This document shows positions 17,734 to 25,582 of a stretch of 64,000 nt of DNA, in pieces (the stretch's first letter is position 1; every line of letters starts with the position of its first letter). Made by a program: the position numbers and the translations under genes. Source of the DNA: Luteolibacter ambystomatis (GTDB lineage Bacteria > Verrucomicrobiota > Verrucomicrobiia > Verrucomicrobiales > Akkermansiaceae); NCBI RefSeq assembly GCF_018137965.1, contig NZ_CP073100.1, forward strand, positions 4,289,754 to 4,353,753, written 5' to 3'. The notes below the pieces were generated by a model. That model was given only the letters and a program-made list of their open reading frames with translations. It was not told where the DNA came from and made no database searches.

Positions 17734-17762
17734 TTGCCTGTACCCCGCCCCGAACCTAAGCC
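17734..17762 (+). promoter_or_regulatory. Predicted pdhA promoter
   Basis: TTGCCT (17734-17739), a 17-base spacer and TAAGCC (17757-17762). The pdhA ATG lies 24 bases downstream, so this transcript would carry a short leader. Confidence 0.5.
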
Positions 17763-17786
17763 GCAATCCCCTCTCCTCAGCATTCC

Positions 17787-18869
17787 ATGTCGACCGCTCA
17801 ACTTGACACGCCACGCCTCGATTTTGCCAGTTCTCCCATCAACCGGGAACTGACTCCGGAACGGAAGATCGATCTGTTCCGCCAGATGATCCGGATCCGC
17901 CGCTTCGAACAAACCGCGCTCAAGTTCTACAATGCCGGCAAGATGGGTGGCTTCCTCCACCTCTACATCGGACAGGAGTCGGTGGCCGTCGGCACCATCT
18001 CCCTCAAGGAAGAGAACGACCACTTCATCACCGCCTATCGCGACCACGGCCACGCCATCGCCTTGGGCATGGGCATGAACGAGTGCATGGCCGAAATGTA
18101 CGGCAAGCAGACCGGATGCTCGAAAGGCAAAGGTGGCTCGATGCACTTCTTCGCCCCGGACAAGGGTTTCTGGGGTGGCCATGGTATCGTCGGTGGCCAG
18201 ACCCCGCTCGGCCTCGGCCTCGCCTACGGTCTGAAGTATCTCAACAAGGAAGGCTGCTGCCTTTGCTACCTCGGAGACGGTGCCGTGAACCAGGGAGCGT
18301 TCCACGAGTCCCTGAACCTCGCCTCCCTCTTCAACCTCCCGGTGGTGTATGTGATCGAAAACAACGGTTACTCGATGGGCACCTCCCAGAAGCGTTCCTC
18401 CGCCTACCGCGGCTGCCTGGCCCAGCGCGCCGAAGGTTATGACATGGAATGGGATGTGATCGACGGCTCGGATATCTACGAAGTCCGCGCCAAGACCCAC
18501 ATCGCCATGGAGCGGGCCCGCAAGGAACAGAAGCCCTGCATTCTGGAAATCGCCACCTATCGCTACTACGGCCACAGCGTCGCCGACGCCAATGCCAAGA
18601 AGTACCGCACCCCGGAGGAGATCGAGAACTACAAGCAGAACCACGACCCGATCACCCTCTTCCGCCGGCGCCTCGTTTCCGAAGGCGTGCTGACCGAGGA
18701 ACAAGCGGACGCCATCTCGAAGGAAGCCCAGGATGAAGCCGCGGCTTCCGCCAGATTCGCCGAGGAATCCCCCGCCCCGACCGCCGCGGACATCATGACC
18801 GACGTCTACTGGGAGACCGACAACAACACCGAGGCCTCGAAGACCGGCTGGCACTTCTTCAACGACTGA
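17787..18869 (+). CDS. pdhA: Pyruvate dehydrogenase E1 component, alpha subunit
   Basis: A 360-residue thiamine-diphosphate E1 alpha chain, which decarboxylates pyruvate and reductively acetylates the lipoyl domain of E2. The TPP motif runs from 'GDGAVNQGAFHESLNLASLF' to 'IENNGYSMGTS'. 'GKGGSMHFFAPDKGFWGGHGIVGGQTPLG' and the phosphorylation-loop equivalent 'YRYYGHSVADANAKKYRTPEE' are typical of PDH rather than branched-chain E1. It is followed after 57 bases by pdhB on the same strand. The E2 gene comes about 800 bases after pdhB, past a terminator and two small lipoprotein genes. No E3 is adjacent. Confidence 0.96.
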   Translation: MSTAQLDTPRLDFASSPINRELTPERKIDLFRQMIRIRRFEQTALKFYNAGKMGGFLHLYIGQESVAVGTISLKEENDHFITAYRDHGHAIALGMGMNECMAEMYGKQTGCSKGKGGSMHFFAPDKGFWGGHGIVGGQTPLGLGLAYGLKYLNKEGCCLCYLGDGAVNQGAFHESLNLASLFNLPVVYVIENNGYSMGTSQKRSSAYRGCLAQRAEGYDMEWDVIDGSDIYEVRAKTHIAMERARKEQKPCILEIATYRYYGHSVADANAKKYRTPEEIENYKQNHDPITLFRRRLVSEGVLTEEQADAISKEAQDEAAASARFAEESPAPTAADIMTDVYWETDNNTEASKTGWHFFND

Positions 18870-18926
18870 AGCCCGGCCAACTACGATAAACCTAGTAATT
18901 CATCCCACTCTCCCAGACCGATCTCC

Positions 18927-19913
18927 ATGTCCCGCACCCTCACCTACCGTGAAGCGCTCCGCGAAGGCCTCGATGAGGAACTCGCCCGCGACCCGAACGT
19001 CGTCCTCCTTGGCGAGGAAGTCGCCCAGTACAATGGCGCCTACAAGGTCACCGAAGGCCTCTGGAAAAAATGGGGCGACAAGCGCATCGTGGACACCCCG
19101 ATCTCCGAAGCCGGCTTCATCGGCATGGGCATCGGCGCCTCCATGCTCGGTGTCCGCCCGGTGATGGAACTGATGTTCTGGTCGTTCCACTCCGTGGCCT
19201 TCGACCAGCTCGTCAACAACGCCGCCTGTGTCCGCTACATGTCGGGCGGCCTCATCAACTGCCCGATCGTGATGCGCGGCCCGGCCAACGGCGGTACCAA
19301 CGTCGGTGCCACCCACTCCCACATCCCGGAAGGCCTCTTCGCCGCCTTCCCCGGTCTCAAGGTCTGCGCCCCGGCCACCCCGGCCGATGCCAAGGGCCTG
19401 ATCAAAGCCGCCATCCGTGACAACGACCCTGTCTATGTCATGGAGAACACCCTTCTCTACGGCACCACCGGCGAAGTTCCAGATCCTGCGGAAGGCGACT
19501 ACGTTGTCCCGCTCGGCAAGGCCGACATCAAGCGCGAGGGCAAGGACATCTCCCTGATCGCCCACGGCCGCTCGGTCATCCATGCTCTCGCCGCCGCGGA
19601 AACCCTCCAGACCGAGCACGGCATCTCCGCCGAAGTCGTGGACCTCCGCTCGATCCGCCCGCTGGACGTGGACACCATCCTCGCCTCGGTCAAGAAGACC
19701 AACCGCGTCGTGCTGGTGGATGAGTCGAAGCCCTTCGGCGGTGTCTCCGCCATGGTTGCGACCCTCATCCAGGAGCACGCCTTCGATTACCTCGACGCCC
19801 CGATCAAGCGGGTCTGCACCATCGATGCCCCGGCCATCTACTCGCCGCACATCGAGAACGAGCAGCTCCCCAACCCGCGGCGCATCGTGGAAAAGGTCCG
19901 GACCTTCTTCTGA
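18927..19913 (+). CDS. pdhB: Pyruvate dehydrogenase E1 component, beta subunit
   Basis: A 328-residue E1 beta chain of normal length, forming the alpha2beta2 heterotetramer with PdhA. Visible features are 'NVVLLGEEVAQYNGAYKVTEGL' with the TPP-activating Glu, 'RIVDTPISEAGFIGMGIGASMLGVRPV', 'RGPANGGTNVGATHSHIPEGLFAAFPGLKVCAPATPADAKGL', and the C-terminal transketolase fold 'EVVDLRSIRPLDVDTI' and 'VDESKPFGGVSAMVATL'. The ATG at 18927 is used. A strong intrinsic terminator (19936-19969) ends the pdhAB unit. Confidence 0.96.
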   Translation: MSRTLTYREALREGLDEELARDPNVVLLGEEVAQYNGAYKVTEGLWKKWGDKRIVDTPISEAGFIGMGIGASMLGVRPVMELMFWSFHSVAFDQLVNNAACVRYMSGGLINCPIVMRGPANGGTNVGATHSHIPEGLFAAFPGLKVCAPATPADAKGLIKAAIRDNDPVYVMENTLLYGTTGEVPDPAEGDYVVPLGKADIKREGKDISLIAHGRSVIHALAAAETLQTEHGISAEVVDLRSIRPLDVDTILASVKKTNRVVLVDESKPFGGVSAMVATLIQEHAFDYLDAPIKRVCTIDAPAIYSPHIENEQLPNPRRIVEKVRTFF

Positions 19914-19935
19914 TCCCGCAATCCGGTTTGTTTCC

Positions 19936-19972
19936 AAAAGGCGCGGCCGGGCAACCAGCCGCGCCTTTTGTT
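19936..19972 (+). terminator. Intrinsic terminator after pdhB
   Basis: Stem AAAAGGCGCGGC (19936-19947) pairs with GCCGCGCCTTTT (19958-19969), with a 10-base loop; the T tract is part of the right arm. Confidence 0.85.
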
Positions 19973-20037
19973 GTCCATCCCCACGCGAATTCCCGTTCCA
20001 GAGCGGCGAAAGCCCTCGCTTCCACCGAGGATTTTCG

Positions 20038-20065
20038 TTGCCACGACCGCAGGCAGGCCTAACAT
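20038..20065 (+). promoter_or_regulatory. Predicted promoter for the small lipoprotein genes
   Basis: TTGCCA (20038-20043), a 16-base spacer and TAACAT (20060-20065). The next ATG (20075) is 9 bases away. Confidence 0.55.
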
Positions 20066-20074
20066 TGGGACACC

Positions 20075-20149
20075 ATGATCAAGTTGCTTTTCGCCGCGAC
20101 CGTGACCGCTGCCTGCCTGGCCGCGACTTCCTGCTGCTGCATGTTCTGA
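20075..20149 (+). CDS. Tiny lipoprotein-like peptide (24 residues)
   Basis: A 24-residue ORF, MIKLLFAATVTAACLAATSC followed by CCMF. It reads as a complete lipoprotein signal with little or no mature part: a basic start, a hydrophobic core, and two candidate lipobox cysteines ('TAAC', 'ATSC'). It has a good promoter 9 bases upstream and is followed 16 bases later by a second gene whose N-terminus is similar (MKNLLLLAAVSLGFSSCCSM). That spacing and likeness argue for a real small gene rather than chance. It resembles entericidin-type micro-lipoproteins in size. Function unknown. Confidence 0.5.
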   Translation: MIKLLFAATVTAACLAATSCCCMF

Positions 20150-20165
20150 AAACTCCTTTCCTCTC

Positions 20166-20537
20166 ATGAAAAACCTGCTCCTGCTCGCCGCCGTTTCCCT
20201 CGGCTTCTCGTCCTGCTGCTCGATGTTCGGCGGCATCCCGGCCGCCCAGTATCGCACCGAGACCGTCCGCACCTGCGGCTATGACACCGTCACCCAGGAA
20301 GTTCCCGTCGCGGGCTCCAAGGGTGGCCTGACCCAGACCGTCACCACCAAGGTGCCGCGCTTCAAGAAAGTGAAGCACGTCGTCTATTGCGGCCGCTGTG
20401 TCCGCTACTACTGCCCGGACACCGACTGCTGCGGCAGCACCGGCCCGAAGGTCAAGAAGCTTGCCAGCGTCAGCGGTTCCTCCATCGGCAGCCCGAATAT
20501 CGGTCTGGTTCCGAGCATGGAAACCCTCGCTCCCTGA
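20166..20537 (+). CDS. Small cysteine-rich lipoprotein, unknown
   Basis: A 123-residue predicted lipoprotein. The signal 'MKNLLLLAAVSLGFSSCCSM' contains a plausible lipobox ending at the first Cys. The mature part is rich in Cys and aromatic residues ('CGYDTVTQEVP', 'VVYCGRCVRYYCPDTDCCG'), perhaps for metal binding or disulfides, and ends in a low-complexity Ser/Gly/Pro tail. No family is recognised. It sits between pdhB and pdhC and is bracketed by terminators, so it is probably transcribed with the micro-lipoprotein upstream and independently of pdh. Confidence 0.75.
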   Translation: MKNLLLLAAVSLGFSSCCSMFGGIPAAQYRTETVRTCGYDTVTQEVPVAGSKGGLTQTVTTKVPRFKKVKHVVYCGRCVRYYCPDTDCCGSTGPKVKKLASVSGSSIGSPNIGLVPSMETLAP

Positions 20538-20565
20538 GCATTCCATCCCACGGATTTTCCAACAG

Positions 20566-20599
20566 AACGGCGGCGACCTCACCGGTCCCCGCCGTTTTT
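20566..20599 (+). terminator. Intrinsic terminator
   Basis: AACGGCGG (20566-20573) pairs with CCGCCGTT (20589-20596), followed by a T tract to 20599. It separates the small lipoprotein genes from pdhC. Confidence 0.8.
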
Positions 20600-20688
20600 C
20601 TTCTTCATCACCGGGCTAGCGGAGAAAAATCTGGAAAAGGCCCGGCATTCTCCCATCCTCCCTGCGGCCTCCAAAGCCTCCTCCTGTC

Positions 20689-21999
20689 ATGCCTGTAAAC
20701 ATCGAAATGCCCAAGCTCTCGGATACCATGACCGAGGGCACCCTTATCAAATGGCACAAGAAAGTCGGTGACCACGTCGAGATCGGCGATGTCGTCGCTG
20801 AAGTGGAAACCGACAAGGCCACGATGGAAATGGAAGCCTTCGACGAAGGCACCCTCACCCAGATCCTGGTTCAGGAAGGGGAAAAGCTCGAAGTCGGTGG
20901 AATCCTCGCCGTCCTTGATGGCGACGAAGGTGCCGCGCCTGCTCCAACTGCGGCGCCAGCGGCAGAAACCGCACCCGCTCCGCAAGCCGCCGCAGCCACC
21001 TCTTCCACTCCGGCAGCCGCACCTGCTGCACCGGTTTCTGGAAGTGGCGACCGCATCAAATCCTCGCCGCTGGCCCGCAAGGTTGCTGCGGACCTCGGCG
21101 TGAATCTCTCCGGTGTCGCCGGTTCCGGCCCGGGAGGCCGCATTGTCCGCGCCGATGTGGAATCCGCCTCCAAGTCTCCCTCTCCGGCACCATCCAGCAC
21201 CGCCGCAGCAGCTGCCGCCTTGGCCGCCTCCGTGAAATCGAAGGCCACCACCCCGGCTCCCGCCTCTTCCGCTCCTGCGGTCAATGCCATTCTGCCAGTC
21301 GCCAAGGAAGGCGATGAAGTCGTCCAGCTTTCCTCGATGCGGAAGGTCATCGCCTCCCGCCTCCTCACCTCGAAGGTCACCATCCCGCACTTCTACCTCC
21401 ATGTGGAAGTCGATGCTGCTCCGCTGATGGCGATTCGCAAGCAGGTGAACGACCAAGCCGAGAAGACCCACGGCAACAAATACTCGGTCAACGACTTCAT
21501 CCTGAAGGCCGTGATCAGCGCCGCCCAAGCCGTCCCGGCTGTCAATGCCTCCTACGCTGGCGACCACATCATCAACTTCAAGCACGTCGGCCTCTCGGTC
21601 GCCATCGCCGTGGAAGACGGCCTTGTCACTCCGGTGATCAAGAAGGCAGAAACACAATCCCTGCTGGCCATTTCCCGTGCCGTGAAGGACTTCGCCGTGC
21701 GTGCCAAGGACAAGAAGCTCAAGCCGGATGAATTCGACGGCGGCACCATCACCGTCTCGAATCTGGGTGCCTGGGGCATCGAATCCTTCGACGCGATCGT
21801 GAACCCGCCGCAGGCTGCCATCCTGTCCGTGGGTGCCGCGATCGAAAAGCCGGTCGTGAAGAACGGCCAGATCGTCCCCGGCCTGCGCATGAACCTCGGC
21901 CTGTCCTGCGACCACCGTGTTGTGGATGGAGCCGTCGGTGCCAAGTTCCTCGCCGAGGTTAAGAAGCTCATCGAGCAGCCGGCCCTCATGCTCATCTAA
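20689..21999 (+). CDS. pdhC: Dihydrolipoamide acetyltransferase, E2 of pyruvate dehydrogenase
   Basis: A 436-residue E2 that transfers acetyl from the lipoyl arm to CoA and forms the core of the complex. There is one lipoyl domain (residues 1-80) with the lipoyl-lysine Lys43 in 'EVETDKATMEME', then an Ala/Pro-rich linker. The E1/E3-binding domain 'SSPLARKVAADLGVNLSGVAGSGPGGRIVRADVE' (about 123-157) follows, then a second linker. The catalytic domain starts near residue 205 ('VVQLSSMRKVIASRLLTSK') and ends with the active-site 'LSCDHRVVDGAVGAKFL'. It has its own unit after a terminator. Its partner genes are pdhA and pdhB upstream; the E3 must come from elsewhere. Confidence 0.96.
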   Translation: MPVNIEMPKLSDTMTEGTLIKWHKKVGDHVEIGDVVAEVETDKATMEMEAFDEGTLTQILVQEGEKLEVGGILAVLDGDEGAAPAPTAAPAAETAPAPQAAAATSSTPAAAPAAPVSGSGDRIKSSPLARKVAADLGVNLSGVAGSGPGGRIVRADVESASKSPSPAPSSTAAAAAALAASVKSKATTPAPASSAPAVNAILPVAKEGDEVVQLSSMRKVIASRLLTSKVTIPHFYLHVEVDAAPLMAIRKQVNDQAEKTHGNKYSVNDFILKAVISAAQAVPAVNASYAGDHIINFKHVGLSVAIAVEDGLVTPVIKKAETQSLLAISRAVKDFAVRAKDKKLKPDEFDGGTITVSNLGAWGIESFDAIVNPPQAAILSVGAAIEKPVVKNGQIVPGLRMNLGLSCDHRVVDGAVGAKFLAEVKKLIEQPALMLI

Positions 22000-22038
22000 C
22001 CCGCGCGGTTTCCAACACCCCGGACCCTTTCCCGACCG

Positions 22039-22512
22039 GTGACCACGATCCAGCTCACAACGCGGATCGAGGCACCGGTCGAGCGCGTTTTCGACCTCTC
22101 ACGCAGCATCGACCTGCACCTGGCTTCCACGGCGCACACCGGTGAAAGGGCCATCGCAGGAATCACCAGCGGCCTGATCGGGCTGAATGAGGAGGTCACC
22201 TGGAGCGCCCGGCACTTTGGGATTCGCTTCCGCATGACCGTAGGCATCACCGCGTACGACCGGCCACACCACTTCCGGGATGAGATGCTCCGCGGGCCGT
22301 TCCGGAAAATGGAGCACGACCACGTGTTCGAGCTCCAGGGCAGTACCACGCTCATGCACGACACATTCCGGTTCGCATCCCCGCTCGGCCCGTTTGGAGG
22401 CCGTCTTGTGGATCGTGCGTTGCTGAAGCCACACCTGCTCGCTCTGTTGGAAGAACGGAACGGGTGGATCAAGCGCATGGCGGAATCCGAGGAAGGAGAA
22501 CGCTTCCTCTGA
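22039..22512 (+). CDS. SRPBCC (START-like) ligand-binding family protein
   Basis: A 157-residue helix-grip-fold protein. The N-terminal strand 'TTIQLTTRIEAPVERVFDLSRSIDLHLAS' is the classic polyketide-cyclase/SRPBCC opening, followed by 'GEEVTWSA'-type and 'FRDEMLRGPFRKMEHDHVFEL' strands and a C-terminal helix 'LLALLEERNGWIKRMAE'. Members bind hydrophobic ligands or act on them in the cytoplasm; the ligand is unknown. The start is GTG 22039, 39 bases after pdhC, so it may be cotranscribed. Confidence 0.85.
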   Translation: MTTIQLTTRIEAPVERVFDLSRSIDLHLASTAHTGERAIAGITSGLIGLNEEVTWSARHFGIRFRMTVGITAYDRPHHFRDEMLRGPFRKMEHDHVFELQGSTTLMHDTFRFASPLGPFGGRLVDRALLKPHLLALLEERNGWIKRMAESEEGERFL

Positions 22513-22556
22513 AGAATTCTTCCTTTTTGAACTCCATAGAATCTTCGTCTTAAGCG

Positions 22557-22565
22557 TGTGGATAA
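22557..22565 (-). other. DnaA-box match in an AT-rich gap
   Basis: TGTGGATAA, the reverse complement of the consensus DnaA box TTATCCACA, inside the 259-base gap 22513-22771, whose first 70 bases are markedly AT-richer than the surroundings. A looser match (TTATTCGCA) lies about 140 bases downstream. One perfect box is not enough to call an origin. Confidence 0.35.
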
Positions 22566-22771
22566 CCTTGGTTTTTGACCGTTCCTCGCTTCTACCATGC
22601 GGGTTCCACGGTGGGAAAAACCTGGGTAGGATCCGGTGCCCTTCGTGAACCGGTACTGTTCTTGGGTTTCGGGGTCCTCGGTTCTCAGGTGCTGTGCCCA
22701 AGTTATTCGCAGGTTTCTTGGCAGTTGTCGGCACCCGGCTGGTCACGTAGCACTCAGGAGTGCCGGGCAGC

Positions 22772-23407
22772 ATGGTCATCACGGGCGGAGAGGGCGATCT
22801 CGGGCAGGCAATCGCCGGAGAGTTCCGCACGGCTGGTTGGCAGGCGACTGCCCCGGGGCGGATGGAACTTGATGTGACGGCTTCCGAATCGGTCACAGCG
22901 TTTTTCAAGGATTCGCAAACCGATCTGTTGGTGTGCAACGCCGGCCTCGTACGTGACCTTCCGCTGCTGAAGCTTTCTGAGGATGATTGGGATGCGGTGA
23001 TGGCGGTGAACCTGACAGGAGCCGCCCGCTGTGCCAAAGCCGCCCTGCGGGGCATGCTGAAACGTCGCAGTGGGCACGTCGTTTTCATCTCGAGCTTTTC
23101 AGCCCTGCATCCTCCGGCGGGACAGGCCGCATACGCTGCTGCGAAAGCCAGCCTCATTGGCCTTGGGAAATCGCTGGCCTGCGAAGTCGGCCCGGCCGGA
23201 ATCCGGGTCAATGTGGTGCTGCCGGGATTTCTCGAAACACGAATGACCGCCGGGGTTTCAGAGGGGCGGCGCGGTCAGGTGAAGTCGGAGCACGTTCTTG
23301 GGCGCTTCAATACCGCAGAGGCTGTCGCGCGGTTCATCCGATCTCTTCAGGAAGATCTACCTCACACCTCCGGCCAGGTGTTCCAGCTCGACAGCCGGAT
23401 TTCCTGA
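22772..23407 (+). CDS. Short-chain dehydrogenase/reductase (FabG-like SDR)
   Basis: A 211-residue classical SDR, rather short (usual about 245). The NAD(P) motif is 'MVITGGEGDLGQAIAGEF', with 'LLVCNAGLVRD' for the NAG motif and catalytic Asn80, Ser108, Tyr121 and Lys125 in 'FISSFSALHPPAGQAAYAAAKAS'. 'GPAGIRVNVVLPGFLETRM' is the typical post-active-site segment. The substrate is not predictable; FabG-type ketoacyl reduction or sugar/alcohol oxidation is possible. This gene has one of the few clear Shine-Dalgarno sequences here (AGGAG at 22756-22760, 11 bases before the ATG), which decides the start. Confidence 0.92.
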   Translation: MVITGGEGDLGQAIAGEFRTAGWQATAPGRMELDVTASESVTAFFKDSQTDLLVCNAGLVRDLPLLKLSEDDWDAVMAVNLTGAARCAKAALRGMLKRRSGHVVFISSFSALHPPAGQAAYAAAKASLIGLGKSLACEVGPAGIRVNVVLPGFLETRMTAGVSEGRRGQVKSEHVLGRFNTAEAVARFIRSLQEDLPHTSGQVFQLDSRIS

Positions 23408-23467
23408 CCGCGCTAACAGTTCCTCCACCCGCTTGACTCCCGCCATGGAGCGGGCAGTCTCCGTGCC

Positions 23468-23602
23468 ATGCTCCGGATTCTCCTCAGTCTTGCCTTGGTC
23501 GCAGGTTGCCTTTTTTCGACCTCATGTGGCTTGGCGAAGGGACTCGGCGAAACCGCCATGGCCACTGCGGACTCTGTCGGCCGGATGATCCCCAAGCGTT
23601 GA
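23468..23602 (+). CDS. Entericidin-like small lipoprotein
   Basis: A 44-residue protein: signal 'MLRILLSLALVAGCLFSTSC', then a Gly/Ala-rich mature tail 'GLAKGLGETAMATADSVGRM'. The lipobox cysteine is probably Cys20, with Cys14 as an alternative. The overall plan (short signal, lipobox, about 25-residue amphipathic tail with a GxG) is that of EcnA/EcnB entericidins, small outer-membrane lipoproteins linked to stress lysis. It ends three bases before the convergent tsaE stop. Confidence 0.7.
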   Translation: MLRILLSLALVAGCLFSTSCGLAKGLGETAMATADSVGRMIPKR

Positions 23603-23605
23603 GCC

Positions 23606-24016
23606 TCATTCCCCGGTGATCTCCCGCGAACCGTCCGCGAGCAGACGGAAGCGGAACCAACGGGTGCCCCTTGGCAGTACTTCCGGGAATTTGTCCGCCC
23701 ATTCGGCGACAATCACGCCGCCTTCATCGAGATATTCATCCCAGCCCATGCCGAAGAGTTCCTCGATGGTCTCGATCCGATAAAAATCGAAGTGAAATAT
23801 CGGCAGACGCCCACCCCGGTACTCATGAGCCAGCGAAAAGGTCGGGCTGGTCACGTCACCAGTGAACCCAAGCCCATCCGCCAGGCCCTTGGTCCAGTGC
23901 GTCTTACCCGCCCCCAAATCCCCTACCAGTGCGAAAACCTGCCCGGAGGAGGAGGAGACTCCCGCTTCCCGGCCGAGGGCTGTCATGGCTTCCGGAGTGG
24001 GCGCGCGTGAGATCAT
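23606..24016 (-). CDS. tsaE: tRNA threonylcarbamoyladenosine biosynthesis ATPase TsaE
   Basis: A 136-residue TsaE (YjeE family), needed with TsaB, TsaC and TsaD to make t6A37 in ANN-decoding tRNAs. The Walker A is 'GDLGAGKT' (residues 32-39). 'VTSPTFSLAHEYRGGRLPIFHFDFYRI' is the switch and family signature, and 'DEGGVIVAEWADKFPEVLP' carries the Walker B-like acidic patch and the conserved 'EW'. Length is typical. I use ATG 24016 rather than the TTG two codons earlier. It diverges from rplU by about 130 bases. Confidence 0.93.
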   Translation of the reverse strand: MISRAPTPEAMTALGREAGVSSSSGQVFALVGDLGAGKTHWTKGLADGLGFTGDVTSPTFSLAHEYRGGRLPIFHFDFYRIETIEELFGMGWDEYLDEGGVIVAEWADKFPEVLPRGTRWFRFRLLADGSREITGE

Positions 24017-24144
24017 GGCCAATTACTCCGGAAACCCGAAGCACCTGCCAATTCCGTTTCTAAAAAAATTTCTTGCCGCTTGAGCTGACCCGTGTTGTTC
24101 TCCCCGCCCGCCCGAAAAGGCGGCAACCCTCTTCCTATACGGCC

Positions 24145-24456
24145 ATGGCCTACGCAGTGATCAAAACCGGCGGTAAGCAATACCGCGTTCAGCAAGGCGA
24201 CAAAATCGACGTCGAGAAGCTCGACGCCGAAGTCGATTCCGAACTCACTTTCGACGTGCTCCTCGTCGGCGAAGGCGAATCCGTCAAGATCGGTGCTCCG
24301 ACCGTGGCGGGTGCTTCCGTGACCGCCAAGGTGGTCGAGCAGTTCCGTGGCAAGAAGGGCGTTGCCTTCAAGTTCAAGCGCCGCAAGGGCTTCCACAAGA
24401 CCAAGGGTTTCCGTCGCCACCTGACGAAGCTTGAGATCACCGCCGTTGGCGTCTAA
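24145..24456 (+). CDS. rplU: 50S ribosomal protein L21
   Basis: A 103-residue L21 of exact family length. It begins '[26 protein letters not shown]' and ends with the L21 signature region '[28 protein letters not shown]', which contacts 23S rRNA. A TATACG hexamer lies three bases before the start, so translation may be nearly leaderless. rpmA follows after 20 bases, the usual order in bacteria. Confidence 0.98.
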   Translation: MAYAVIKTGGKQYRVQQGDKIDVEKLDAEVDSELTFDVLLVGEGESVKIGAPTVAGASVTAKVVEQFRGKKGVAFKFKRRKGFHKTKGFRRHLTKLEITAVGV

Positions 24457-24476
24457 TCCCCTACCTCCTCACTGTT

Positions 24477-24740
24477 ATGGCCCATAAGAAAGGACAAGGC
24501 TCCGTCAAGAACGGCCGCGACTCCCGCTCCAAGCGCCTCGGCGTGAAGAAATTCGGCGGTCAGGCTGTCATCGCCGGCAACATCATCATCCGCCAGCGTG
24601 GCACCAAGTGGCACCCGGGCGTGGGCGTTGGCATCGGCCGCGACCACACCATCTTCGCCGTCACCGATGGCCGCGTGTTCTTCGACCGCGATGGCCGCCG
24701 CGTGAACGTCGGTCAGCCGGTGGTTGCCGCCGTGAACTAA
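24477..24740 (+). CDS. rpmA: 50S ribosomal protein L27
   Basis: An 87-residue L27 whose N-terminus reaches the peptidyl-transferase centre. It begins '[20 protein letters not shown]' with no Firmicutes-type cleavable N-terminal extension. '[26 protein letters not shown]' is the family core. It is in an operon with rplU and is closed by a strong terminator. The frequent next gene obgE is not present here. Confidence 0.98.
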   Translation: MAHKKGQGSVKNGRDSRSKRLGVKKFGGQAVIAGNIIIRQRGTKWHPGVGVGIGRDHTIFAVTDGRVFFDRDGRRVNVGQPVVAAVN

Positions 24741-24766
24741 GCGATCTCCGCTGCGAAATTTCCAGA

Positions 24767-24796
24767 AGCCGCTTTCTGAAAAGAAAGCGGCTTTTT
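24767..24796 (+). terminator. Intrinsic terminator of rplU-rpmA
   Basis: AGCCGCTTTCT (24767-24777), loop GAAA, AGAAAGCGGCT (24782-24792), then four more T residues. An 11-bp perfect stem. Confidence 0.92.
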
Positions 24797-24828
24797 CGTG
24801 TACGCAATGGGATCTTCTCTAAAGGCCT

Positions 24829-25122
24829 TCAACTCCGCCCCAACCGCCGCCGCCACATCAAAAACAGCCAGACGACAAACGCATAAATGAAGGAAACCGC
24901 AGCGAGACCCAGGATAGCCAGTCCAGAGGTAGACCACGGCAATGACTTACCATGCGCCTCCACGTATAGAGTCGGATCTTTGCTCACCTTGACCCGCGCG
25001 AGCTCCTGATTCAGCCAAAAATTGGTGATTCCAGCAACCACCATTCCCACGGCCATCGCGATGCAGGATGCCACAGCGACCTGGAACCAATGCCGCTCCT
25101 GTCCGTCCAGATCCTTTGACAT
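24829..25122 (-). CDS. Small two-helix membrane protein, unknown (pair member 2)
   Basis: A 97-residue protein with two membrane helices ('FQVAVASCIAMAVGMVVAGITNFWL' and 'GLAILGLAAVSFIYAFVVWLFLMW') and a basic C-terminus 'RRRLGRS'. Its ATG shares the A of the upstream gene's TGA stop (TGATG), so translation is probably coupled. The start 'DGQERHWFQ' and the end 'FLMWRRRLG' echo 'SQQERRWFR' and 'LLAMQRRRK' of the upstream gene, which suggests a tandem duplication. No family is recognised. Confidence 0.7.
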   Translation of the reverse strand: MSKDLDGQERHWFQVAVASCIAMAVGMVVAGITNFWLNQELARVKVSKDPTLYVEAHGKSLPWSTSGLAILGLAAVSFIYAFVVWLFLMWRRRLGRS

Positions 25123-25463
25123 CAGACCAGCGAATTTGGATTCGCAAGCTTTCGCCGCCGCTGCATCGCCAGCAGCCAGAAGACCAGCGAAATCAGGAAC
25201 GCGAGCCCTGCTAGCATCAGCACCACCAGGGAGATCTTGTATGCAGTAAACAGTGTCCCCATCGTTGCGCCGAGCTGTTCGAGAGCTTTTTCCGCTCCCG
25301 CACCACCGACGGCGTTGTTCGCCGCCGCCACTTGGTTGTTTCCCCACCAACCGATTCCGATTCCCGTCCCGTATGCCAGCAGCGCGGCCAAGGACGAGCC
25401 CAATGTCCGCCGGAACCACCGGCGTTCCTGTTGGCTGGCGGCTGTGAGAGCGGCGGTTTCCAT
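25122..25463 (-). CDS. Small two-helix membrane protein, unknown (pair member 1)
   Basis: A 113-residue protein with two hydrophobic helices ('LGSSLAALLAYGTGIGIGWW' and 'ISLVVLMLAGLAFLISLVFWLLAM'), a polar loop rich in Ala/Gly between them, and a basic tail. It overlaps the following gene by one base and is probably its paralogue. The pair sits between the rpmA terminator and pyrE, transcribed leftward. Function unknown. Confidence 0.7.
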   Translation of the reverse strand: METAALTAASQQERRWFRRTLGSSLAALLAYGTGIGIGWWGNNQVAAANNAVGGAGAEKALEQLGATMGTLFTAYKISLVVLMLAGLAFLISLVFWLLAMQRRRKLANPNSLV

Positions 25464-25582
25464 GCCCTTCCAGTAGCGGAGGGACAGCCGTGTTCAAGCT
25501 CTACTCTGGAATGAAGGGGAGCACTCTTCGCCCGTCTCCCTCTTCACTTGCCTCCGGCTTCCGGATTCCGGACTCTATCCTC

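Noticed and set aside
22513..22771. Replication origin (oriC)
   Set aside because: Only one perfect DnaA box, no box cluster, no dnaA/dnaN/rpmH neighbours; kept only as a low-confidence note.
22575..22877. ORFs in the gap before the SDR gene
   Set aside because: Frames are short, overlap the SDR start and lack coding-like composition; the AGGAG site favours the SDR start.
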